Of a stretch of DNA of 64,000 bases, positions 43,811 to 50,878 are shown in pieces. The first letter of the stretch is position 1. The number at the start of each line of letters is the position of its first letter. The stretch is from contig NZ_JAUSXC010000001.1 in NCBI RefSeq assembly GCF_030823405.1, forward strand, positions 908,501 through 972,500, read 5' to 3'. Made by a program: the position numbers and the translations under genes. This stretch comes from Chryseobacterium ginsenosidimutans. Its GTDB lineage: Bacteria > Bacteroidota > Bacteroidia > Flavobacteriales > Weeksellaceae. The notes below the pieces were generated by a model that did not search any database, was not told where the DNA came from, and saw nothing but the letters and a program-made list of their open reading frames with translations.

Positions 43811-44305
43811 TTAATTTTTTTTGGTTAATAATTCCTCTAAGGAATTTAATGTCATTGTGAAACCTTCTTTGAAGCCCATTTCAATCATTTTTTCCATGCG
43901 TTCAAGCGATTCATTGTAAATGGTAATGCTTACTTTAGTTATTCCATTTTGTTCAGTAAAATTCAGATCCCAATTTGAACCTGGTAACTGAGGAGTTTCA
44001 TCTTTATCTGCAAAAATGCTTACATATTTGAAATTGGTTTTTGGCGTTATGGAAGTATAGTCTTGAATTTGCCAACCTCCTTCATGTCCTTCCGGGCTTA
44101 CCATCGCATAAAATCTTCTCCCGCCCTCTTCGAAGTTCATAAACTTTGTTTTTGAAGTCCAGGGCTTAGGAGCCCACCATTGATCAAGTATTTCTTGTTT
44201 GGTAAATGCGTCCCAGACTAGTGGAAGTTCTGCATCGAATTCTCGTGTTATGAATACCGTTTTTGCTTCCTTGTCAACGGTAAAATCAAATAATAAATTG
44301 TTCAT
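43811..44305 (-). CDS. SRPBCC/AHSA1 domain protein
   Basis: This protein of 164 residues is a single AHSA1-like START-fold domain that forms a hydrophobic ligand cavity. Typical features are the segment [20 protein letters not shown], then WWAPKPW, and the C-terminal [17 protein letters not shown]. Paired ArsR plus SRPBCC genes are common and thought to sense or handle small hydrophobic molecules. Its start overlaps the stop of the regulator gene by four bases. Confidence 0.88.
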   Translation of the reverse strand: MNNLLFDFTVDKEAKTVFITREFDAELPLVWDAFTKQEILDQWWAPKPWTSKTKFMNFEEGGRRFYAMVSPEGHEGGWQIQDYTSITPKTNFKYVSIFADKDETPQLPGSNWDLNFTEQNGITKVSITIYNESLERMEKMIEMGFKEGFTMTLNSLEELLTKKN

Positions 44306-44622
44306 TTTTTCTGCTTTTTAATTGTTGATAATAAATTGTCTAATTGATCGAATTTTGTTTCCCAAATCTGTTTGAATTGTTCCATCCATTGATCTATTTC
44401 TTTCATTTTGTCAATCTCAAGTGAGTAGTAAATTTCTCTCCCTTTTTGTTCTTGCTTTACAAGTTCGCATTCTGTCAAAATGCGTAAATGTTTTGAAACT
44501 GCTTGTCTTGTTGTATTAAAGTTTTCCGCAATTGCATTGGGCGTCATTGCTTGTGAGGCAATTAAGACAATTATGGCTCGTCTTGTGGGGTCTGCAACTG
44601 CTTGAAAAATATCTCTCCGCAT
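44302..44622 (-). CDS. ArsR-family winged-helix transcriptional regulator
   Basis: This regulator of 106 residues has the ArsR layout: [15 protein letters not shown], then the recognition helix segment [20 protein letters not shown] and the wing [11 protein letters not shown]. The metal-binding cysteine pair of classic ArsR is not present (only one Cys, in the ECEL segment), so a metal sensor is unlikely. It heads a four-gene operon. A palindrome covering its own promoter suggests autoregulation. Confidence 0.92.
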   Translation of the reverse strand: MRRDIFQAVADPTRRAIIVLIASQAMTPNAIAENFNTTRQAVSKHLRILTECELVKQEQKGREIYYSLEIDKMKEIDQWMEQFKQIWETKFDQLDNLLSTIKKQKK

Positions 44623-44651
44623 TGTTTATTTTATTTTAATGAAACCAATCA

Positions 44652-44671
44652 GTTGCAAATATATGCGCAAC
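44652..44671. promoter_or_regulatory. Palindromic operator of the ArsR-like regulator
   Basis: GTTGCAAATATATGCGCAAC is palindromic at 16 of 20 positions and lies about 30 bases before the regulator start. It fully covers the -7 element of the promoter on the minus strand, the expected position for an autorepressor site. Confidence 0.6.
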
Positions 44672-44687
44672 TTTTCGGTTTCGCAAA
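44656..44687 (-). promoter_or_regulatory. Promoter of the regulator-SRPBCC-hydrolase operon
   Basis: On the minus strand TTTG (44684-44687), 20 bases, then TATATTTG (44656-44663) give an exact match to the Bacteroidetes TTTG-N20-TAnnTTTG consensus, 33 bases before the start codon. Confidence 0.75.
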
Positions 44688-44898
44688 TTTATTTTCATTT
44701 TTTTTAATTAAAATTTAGAAATTGTGGGATTATCGCTAAAAAATATGTCTCTTGCGTTTCATGATTAACTTTTGATTAAGGTTTTTCCTATGTCGGCTTT
44801 TTTTACAACCCCATTATTGACTGTCAAATTAAATTAACCCGAAAGCGCAGGATACTGTTTGATTCTATTTCTATTAAATTAGCTCTCAAATAAATAAA

Positions 44899-45981
44899 AT
44901 GAAGAAACCTTTCACACGCAGAGATTTTTTACAGACTTCAGCTTTGGGAATCGCGGCTGTGGTTTTGGGATCGTCATTTACGAGTGTATTATCTTTAGAA
45001 GACAAGCCTTATTTTAATTTAAAACCAATCGGACGACAGTTTTCTTTGGAAGGTTACTACATTTGGTGCAGTTCTCCGATTTGGGGTGAAAACGGTAAAG
45101 TTCATCTTTTTTATTCCAGATGGAAAAAAGAAAAAGGAATGGGCGGTTGGCTCAACGGCTCTGAAATTTGCCGTGCAGAAGCAGATTCTCCTTTTCATAA
45201 ATTTGAACATAAACAGGTTATTCTTACTCCAAGAGGAGGAGAATTTTGGGATGCAACAACCTGCCACAATCCTTTGATCAAAAAAGTGGAAGGTCAATAT
45301 TATTTATTCTTCATGGGTAATTCCAACGGTAAAACAAATACCAAAAGAATAGGATTAGCAACTTCAAAAAGCCTTGACGGAGATTGGGCAAGACCTGAAC
45401 AACCTTTGCTTCTTCCCGGAAAAGAAGGTTCTTGGGACGATCATTGTACAACAAATCCAGCGTTCGTGAAAGGAAACGACGGTAAATATTGGCTGTTTTA
45501 TAAATCATGGAATACCAAAGAATATGAAACTCAAAAAGGACCGATTCGAGGGAACAGAAAATACGGATTGGCAAAGGCAGATCATCCAATGGGACCTTAT
45601 AAAAAAGTATCTGAAAATCCGGTAATTGATTTTTCATCTTTACGTAATAATGTTCAGTTGGAAGATGCTTTTGTCTGGAAACAAAAAGGAAAATTTCACA
45701 TGATAGCACGCGATATGGGATTTTTTAACCACGAGTATGGCTTGCATTTAACAACAAAAGACGGCTTGCAGTGGACAAAACCGGAAGTTGCTTATCTTAA
45801 TATGAAAAGTTATATAAACGAGCCTGCTCCTCCAAAACATTTAAACCGATTCGGAAGATTGGAACGTCCAATGCTTTTATTGGATAAAGATGGTGAAACG
45901 CCTAAATTTTTATTTGGAGCAACGCAAGGCGGGGAATTTGAAACTTCAACGACTTTTGTGTTTGAGATTTTGAAAGGCTAA
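44899..45981 (+). CDS. Tat-exported GH43-like five-bladed propeller protein
   Basis: This protein of 360 residues has a twin-arginine signal (FTRRDFLQTSALGIAAVVLG). The rest has repeated blades of the glycosyl hydrolase 43/32 propeller type, with WSSPIW-like, HLFYSRW, WDATTCHNPLI, YYLFFMG, WLFYK and QLEDAFVW motifs. Acidic residues suited to catalysis are present (for example Asp in EFWDATT and Glu in QLEDAF). A periplasmic or secreted glycosidase acting on a plant or host glycan is likely. It stands alone, with no SusC/D pair near it. Confidence 0.82.
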   Translation: MKKPFTRRDFLQTSALGIAAVVLGSSFTSVLSLEDKPYFNLKPIGRQFSLEGYYIWCSSPIWGENGKVHLFYSRWKKEKGMGGWLNGSEICRAEADSPFHKFEHKQVILTPRGGEFWDATTCHNPLIKKVEGQYYLFFMGNSNGKTNTKRIGLATSKSLDGDWARPEQPLLLPGKEGSWDDHCTTNPAFVKGNDGKYWLFYKSWNTKEYETQKGPIRGNRKYGLAKADHPMGPYKKVSENPVIDFSSLRNNVQLEDAFVWKQKGKFHMIARDMGFFNHEYGLHLTTKDGLQWTKPEVAYLNMKSYINEPAPPKHLNRFGRLERPMLLLDKDGETPKFLFGATQGGEFETSTTFVFEILKG

Positions 45982-46050
45982 GTTTAATTATTAGAAATAG
46001 TAGGATATTTTAAGAGGTTGATATTTTAAATTAACTTTGAAAGAAATCCT

Positions 46051-46511
46051 ATGAAAAAAAGCAATGAGAACTTTGATGAAGAAACAGAAAGATTATTTAA
46101 AGAGATTGAACAATCACAGAAGGAATTAAATAATATTCTTGACGACTGTGATAAAAATAATTTCACTTGAGAAAAAAACATATGATGGAGTAAGAGATGT
46201 TTTTAAATATTTTGATAGAATTAACGATAAACTGTTTAATTTCAATAACATTCTAATAGCTGGCTTCTTTGCATTAGGTAAGCTTAAAGATGATGTTCCT
46301 ATGTGGATGATTATTTTTCCTATTATCAATCTTTGCATTTTTATTGAATAGTATGATAATGGAAAAAAGCAGAATGGAAGCTTATTTATTAGAAAATTTT
46401 AATGAAGATAGATATAAGAAAAATATTAATAAAACTAATCTATACTCATTAGTCACAATTATTTCTACTCTACTTGTTACAATATTTTTCTTGTTTAGCC
46501 TTCTGAAGTAA
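46051..46511 (+). pseudogene. Frameshifted small membrane protein gene
   Basis: Three short frames in three phases follow one another: 46051-46170 (39 residues), about 46148-46351, and 46353-46511 (52 residues). Skipping one base near 46167 (the doubled T in CACTTGAG) and the G at 46351 joins them into one protein of about 152 residues. It would have a charged helical N-terminus, two close hydrophobic segments (around ILIAGFFALG and WMIIFPIINL), the junction IEYMIMEKSRMEA, and a last helix (LYSLVTIISTLLVTIFFLF). The reconstructed layout looks like an ordinary small membrane protein. Three separate translationally coupled peptides are the alternative. Confidence 0.6.
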
Positions 46512-46539
46512 TATACTATTTTGATTGGAATATCTCAGA

Positions 46540-46572
46540 AACTTTGTCAAAGTTCAAAACTTTGACAAGGTT
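46540..46572. repeat. Tandem pair of AACTTTGnCAAAGTT palindromes
   Basis: A perfect 15-base palindrome (AACTTTGTCAAAGTT) is followed three bases later by a near-identical one (AACTTTGACAAGGTT). The pair sits in the 157-base spacer between the broken gene and the arginase-fold gene. I recall such palindromes as dispersed elements in Chryseobacterium spacers; a regulator site is the alternative. Confidence 0.5.
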
Positions 46573-46668
46573 GATAGCAGAAAATCACTTTCAATTCTAA
46601 AATCTGAATTCTATTTCTACTTAGTCATTTAATTTTAATATTTTTGAACATTATAAGCATATTTGAGA

Positions 46669-47739
46669 ATGAATTTTGAAGATTTTATCATATCCCCAAG
46701 AAATTTCAAGACTGAAAATTGGCAAATCGGCAATCGTATCACAAAAGATATAAAGGAAGACAGCATTGTTCTCCTGTTTGTTTCAGATTACAGAGGTGCA
46801 AACGGTGATGCAGAAGTACAGGATTTTACAAGGATCAGAAAAGAATTTTATAAGCTTTCACAGCTGGATTTTGAAATTCCTATAGTTGATTTGGGAGATT
46901 TGGTTTCCGGAAAATCGGTTCAGGATTCTCATTATATTCTGCAGGAGGTTTTGTCGGCTTGTCATTACAAAAGAGCGCTTCCTGTAATTGTCGGAGGCTC
47001 CAATGATTTTGCTTTCTCGCTTTTCTCGGCACTCAATTTTCATACGAAAAATATTAATTATACTCAGATCAGCAATATTATTTCTTTAAAACAGGGTGAA
47101 ATAATCAACGAACATACATTTTTAAGTAAAATGTTTGGTGCTAAGAATTTTTCTATTAAAAATTATCATCATTTAGGCTATCAGAAACATTTGAATGAAG
47201 CCGATACTGTAAGGTTGATTAAAGAAGTGGAGTTTGATATCATTCGTTTGGCTGAAATGATGAATTCTACCGAAAAAACAGAGCCCTTTTTCAGAAAAGC
47301 AGATTTGGTAACGGTAAATTGTGATGCAATCGAAAGTTTCAGCGAACCTTTTTCGATGAATCCGCAGGTGAACGGATTGAACCGACGGGAAATCTGCGCC
47401 TACATGAAAGAAATCGGGTTGAGTGAAAACCTAAAATCTGTAGGAATTTTTAATTATAATATTTATTCCGAAAATCAATTAAATCATCAGCTTTTAGCAC
47501 AAATGATCTGGTACCTGATGGAAGGAATCAATATCCAAAGATCTCATCCGAAAGAAAGGCATTATGAAGTTTTTTATGTGCTTGTCGATGACAGGCAGTA
47601 TGCTTTCAAGCGCGATACTTTCAGTAATCTTTGGTATTTTGGGGATGATGAAAATATAGAAAACTGTATTCCCTGTTCCCGGAAAGATTTCGACGAAGCT
47701 AAAAAAGGCTGGCTGAATGCACGACTGACGAAAATTTAA
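46669..47739 (+). CDS. Arginase/formimidoylglutamase-fold protein, probably non-catalytic
   Basis: This protein of 356 residues has the overall layout of the ureohydrolase family but lacks most manganese ligands. The GGDHS motif reads GGSND (residues 109-113), the DAHxD strand reads TQISNIISLK, and SFDVDxxDP reads TVNCDAIESF. Homologues near topA in Flavobacteriia are usually annotated as formimidoylglutamase, but an intact binuclear metal site cannot be built here. The first ATG is used; a TTG two codons upstream also lies in frame. It precedes the GT2 gene by three bases, so it is in the polysaccharide operon by position. Confidence 0.75.
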   Translation: MNFEDFIISPRNFKTENWQIGNRITKDIKEDSIVLLFVSDYRGANGDAEVQDFTRIRKEFYKLSQLDFEIPIVDLGDLVSGKSVQDSHYILQEVLSACHYKRALPVIVGGSNDFAFSLFSALNFHTKNINYTQISNIISLKQGEIINEHTFLSKMFGAKNFSIKNYHHLGYQKHLNEADTVRLIKEVEFDIIRLAEMMNSTEKTEPFFRKADLVTVNCDAIESFSEPFSMNPQVNGLNRREICAYMKEIGLSENLKSVGIFNYNIYSENQLNHQLLAQMIWYLMEGINIQRSHPKERHYEVFYVLVDDRQYAFKRDTFSNLWYFGDDENIENCIPCSRKDFDEAKKGWLNARLTKI

Positions 47740-47742
47740 TGT

Positions 47743-48744
47743 ATGATAAACGTTCCCTCAAAAGTTTCCATCATTGTTCCCGTTTATAATGTCGAGAATT
47801 ACCTGGCAAAATGCCTTGATTCTTTGGTTGTCCAGACACATCAGAATATTGAAATTCTGGTTGTAAATGATGGAAGTAAAGATAATTCTGAACAAGTTAT
47901 TCAGAATTATGCTCAAAAGTATCCTGAAAAAATTAAGCCTTTCAGTAAAGAAAACGGCGGTTTAAGTGATGCCCGAAATTTCGGACTTGATAGAGTAACA
48001 GGAGATTACATCGGATTTGTAGACAGCGACGATTATGTAACACCCACGATGTTTGAAGAAATGGTAAATCTTGCGGAAAAATATCAGTCTAAAATGGTGA
48101 TCTGCAATATTCAAAAGGTGGATCAAAACGGAAATGTCACTCAAAAGCTGACGCAAATTCCCAACATGCCGGAAAAAATCGATTTGGAAGAAAACTTTTC
48201 TGTATTTTCGGACCTGAGTTATTTTGCCTGTAATAAATTATTTAAAAAGGAACTTTTTAACGGTAAAAGATTTAAAAAGGGAGCTCATTTTGAAGATATT
48301 CAATTGATTCCCCAGCTTTTATTGGAATGTAAAATCATTTGTCAAACTCAGAATTTCCATTATCAATATCTTGAGCGCACAGATTCTATCACAAAAACTC
48401 ACACAGAAAAAGGTCTCGATATTTTTAAAGCTGTTGAAGATGTAGAATCTTACTTCAAAAATTCTGCTTATTCTCATAAAAACAAAGAGCTTAAAAATTT
48501 CCAGATTTTTGAAGGAGTTTACTCTTTTCTTGCTTATTTGGCTTTCGTTAAAAATGAAGCAGTTTTTTATGAAATGTCTGAAAAATTAGAGATTTTCATA
48601 AAAACAAGAGGAATAAAATTAAAAGATATATTTAGATATAGTCGTTTTGATAAAAATTATCTGTTATCTTTGCCACTGAAAAAAAAGATATTTTATCTGT
48701 TATTTTTTGCAAAACAAAAAAAGCTGATAAGAAAATTAGTTTAA
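47743..48744 (+). CDS. GT2 family glycosyltransferase
   Basis: This protein of 333 residues has an N-terminal GT-A domain (about residues 8-225) with SIIVPVYNVENYLAKCLDSL, VVNDGSKDNS, the GLSDARN segment and the metal-binding DSDD. The C-terminal part is helical and basic and ends in a probable membrane-surface segment. It should transfer a sugar during surface polysaccharide synthesis; donor and acceptor are unknown. It is followed after a 103-base spacer by the WecA/TagO-like gene. Confidence 0.9.
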   Translation: MINVPSKVSIIVPVYNVENYLAKCLDSLVVQTHQNIEILVVNDGSKDNSEQVIQNYAQKYPEKIKPFSKENGGLSDARNFGLDRVTGDYIGFVDSDDYVTPTMFEEMVNLAEKYQSKMVICNIQKVDQNGNVTQKLTQIPNMPEKIDLEENFSVFSDLSYFACNKLFKKELFNGKRFKKGAHFEDIQLIPQLLLECKIICQTQNFHYQYLERTDSITKTHTEKGLDIFKAVEDVESYFKNSAYSHKNKELKNFQIFEGVYSFLAYLAFVKNEAVFYEMSEKLEIFIKTRGIKLKDIFRYSRFDKNYLLSLPLKKKIFYLLFFAKQKKLIRKLV

Positions 48745-48847
48745 ACACAAATGTAAGTAGCTATGTTGTGGTATTGTGAAAACTGAAGGTTTTTATAAGT
48801 CGAAGAAACCTCTCTTCAATTAGACATAGAATACTGAATAGAAAAAA

Positions 48848-49975
48848 ATGAAGAATTTTGAATTGTTCTTAACCCAATCAGGCATTCCTATTTTTTATGT
48901 AAAAGTAGGTCTGGGTTTTTTATTCTCTTTCCTAATCACGTATTTTTCCGTTCCTACCATTATTAAAATTTCCAGGAGGAAAAACTTAATGGACGAACCT
49001 GGCGTAAGAAGTTCTCACCTGAGAAAAATCCCTAATCTTGGCGGTATTGCTATTTTTTACTCTATAGGAATTTCTGCATCTATATTTGCTTACGAACTTT
49101 TTGATTTATACAAATTTTTATTTGCCTCCCTCGTAATTCTCCTTTATATAGGTGTAATGGATGATGTTGTGGTGATGAGAGCTTATAAAAAACTGGTGGT
49201 ACAGATCATTGTTTCATTACTTATTGTTGTGGGCTCGGATATTAGGATCAGAAGTCTTTTTGGGATTTTTGGGATTTATGAGATAAGTTATTTTATAAGT
49301 ATAATCTTCAGTGTTATTACTTTTATTATCCTTATTAATGCATTTAACTTAATTGACGGGATTGATGGTCTTGCCGGAGGATATTCTGTGATTTGCAGTG
49401 CTCTTTTTGGGATAAGTTATTATAGATTAGGTGAGTATAATTACCCTTTGGTGGTTTTATCGGTGATAATAATTGGGGCAGTTCTGGCATTTTTGTATTA
49501 TAACTTATCAAATTACAGAACGAGCAAAATTTTTATGGGAGATACAGGCTCAATGCTCCTGGGATTCTTATTAGCATTTACTTCCATATGTTTTATTGAT
49601 ATTTTTATTGATAAAAAACTTCCTGATATCCCGAGATATCATTTGCAGTCGGCTCCTGTTGTAGCTGTAGCAATTTTGATTTTACCTATTGTGGATACTT
49701 TAAACGTAATTATTGTAAGGATTATCAACAAAAAATCTCCATTTGACGCAGACAAAAATCATATCCATCACAAGCTTTTAAAACTAAATCTTACCCATAG
49801 GAGATCTAGCTTTTATATTATTGTGTATTACCTTTTCGTAGTTACTATAGCTTATTATTTCAGACATATAAATGTAAATCTTTTATTGCTAATTATTTTG
49901 TTTCTGGGCTTTTTCGGAGCTTATATTCCTGATTTTATTTATGTTTTGAAAAATAATAAGAAGACTAACAATTAA
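48848..49975 (+). CDS. Undecaprenyl-phosphate sugar-1-phosphate transferase (GT4, WecA/TagO/MraY family)
   Basis: This integral membrane protein of 375 residues has about ten or eleven helices. Family motifs are IGVMDD (Asp105, Asp106), NAFNLIDGIDGLAGG, FMGDTGSMLLG and the cytoplasmic loop with DKNHIHHKLL. The enzyme loads a HexNAc-1-phosphate or similar sugar on undecaprenyl phosphate, the first step of a lipid-linked glycan. It supplies the priming activity for the Wza/Wzc-like export genes that follow. Confidence 0.93.
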   Translation: MKNFELFLTQSGIPIFYVKVGLGFLFSFLITYFSVPTIIKISRRKNLMDEPGVRSSHLRKIPNLGGIAIFYSIGISASIFAYELFDLYKFLFASLVILLYIGVMDDVVVMRAYKKLVVQIIVSLLIVVGSDIRIRSLFGIFGIYEISYFISIIFSVITFIILINAFNLIDGIDGLAGGYSVICSALFGISYYRLGEYNYPLVVLSVIIIGAVLAFLYYNLSNYRTSKIFMGDTGSMLLGFLLAFTSICFIDIFIDKKLPDIPRYHLQSAPVVAVAILILPIVDTLNVIIVRIINKKSPFDADKNHIHHKLLKLNLTHRRSSFYIIVYYLFVVTIAYYFRHINVNLLLLIILFLGFFGAYIPDFIYVLKNNKKTNN

Positions 49976-49980
49976 ATCTT

Positions 49981-49988
49981 TATTTTTG
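49981..49988 (+). promoter_or_regulatory. Candidate -7 element (TATTTTTG)
   Basis: TATTTTTGC lies in the 29-base spacer ahead of the export lipoprotein gene, 17 bases before its ATG. No upstream TTTG at the right distance. Confidence 0.4.
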
Positions 49989-50004
49989 CAAACAACCTGA
50001 AAAT

Positions 50005-50874
50005 ATGATGAAGAACTTTAAATATTTATTCCTTTTATTACCTTTTCTGATTACAACATCTTGTGTCACAACAAAAGATGTGCGATACATGCAACCCAAC
50101 GAAAGCCTTGTAATTAATGAAGAAGGTTTAGTTCCCTATAATATTCCCATTTATAGGATTACCAAAAATGATATCTTAAACCTTAATATTGTTACAACTC
50201 CAAAAGGGGATGCGGCACAGTTTTATTCTTCTTTAAATACGTCAGGCTCTACTGTTGCTCCTTCTACAAATGCTGTTGCAAATGGTGGTGTAGCTAATTC
50301 ATCGAGCGGTGGGAATATTGGGGGAAATGTAGTCTTTTATTTTAATGGACTAAAAGTAGATTCCAAAGGTGATGTCAACATTTTTGGGATCGGATACGTA
50401 AAAGCGGAAGGACGGACAATAGAAGAGGTAAGTGAAGAAATTCAGCAAAAAGTAAACGAAAACTTTCAGGACGGAAAATCTGAAGTAAGATTAAATACAA
50501 ACGGAATTACTTTCTATGTTTTAGGTGACGTGGAAACAACCGGCGTTACAGGTGAAAAGGTTGTTCATAAAAACACACTTACAATTACTGAAGCATTGTC
50601 TATCAGCGGAGGTCTGAACAGAACTGTTGACAGGAAAAATATTGTTATCCACAGAAAACTTCCGGAAGGAATCAAAATTGCAAGAATAGACCTTACCCGT
50701 GAAGACGTTATGAATTCTCCATACTATTATGTACAGAATGGAGATGAGATCTATCTTAACACCAGAGCAAAGAGCTTGAACGGATTCGGAAAAGATCCTA
50801 TCCAGACTTTGACAACGGGAGTTTCGGTGATTACGACTGCCTTATCAATCTATCTACTTCTAAAAAACCTTTAA
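50005..50874 (+). CDS. Polysaccharide export lipoprotein (Wza-like)
   Basis: This lipoprotein of 289 residues has a lipobox TTSC (Cys near residue 22). The Poly_export domain starts around YRITKNDILNLNI and is followed by a SLBB-like region (FYVLGDVETTGVTGEKVVH). A Ser/Gly/Asn-rich insertion lies between them (about residues 75-110). A C-terminal helix (about 268-286) fits the Wza transmembrane barrel. It forms the outer-membrane channel for an exopolysaccharide or capsule and is paired with the kinase gene four bases downstream. Confidence 0.92.
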   Translation: MMKNFKYLFLLLPFLITTSCVTTKDVRYMQPNESLVINEEGLVPYNIPIYRITKNDILNLNIVTTPKGDAAQFYSSLNTSGSTVAPSTNAVANGGVANSSSGGNIGGNVVFYFNGLKVDSKGDVNIFGIGYVKAEGRTIEEVSEEIQQKVNENFQDGKSEVRLNTNGITFYVLGDVETTGVTGEKVVHKNTLTITEALSISGGLNRTVDRKNIVIHRKLPEGIKIARIDLTREDVMNSPYYYVQNGDEIYLNTRAKSLNGFGKDPIQTLTTGVSVITTALSIYLLLKNL

Positions 50875-50878
50875 TATC

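Noticed and set aside
46139..46338. A pair of opposite-strand 70-codon frames as independent genes.
   Set aside because: The plus frame fits better as the middle part of one frameshifted gene. The minus frame is its shadow.
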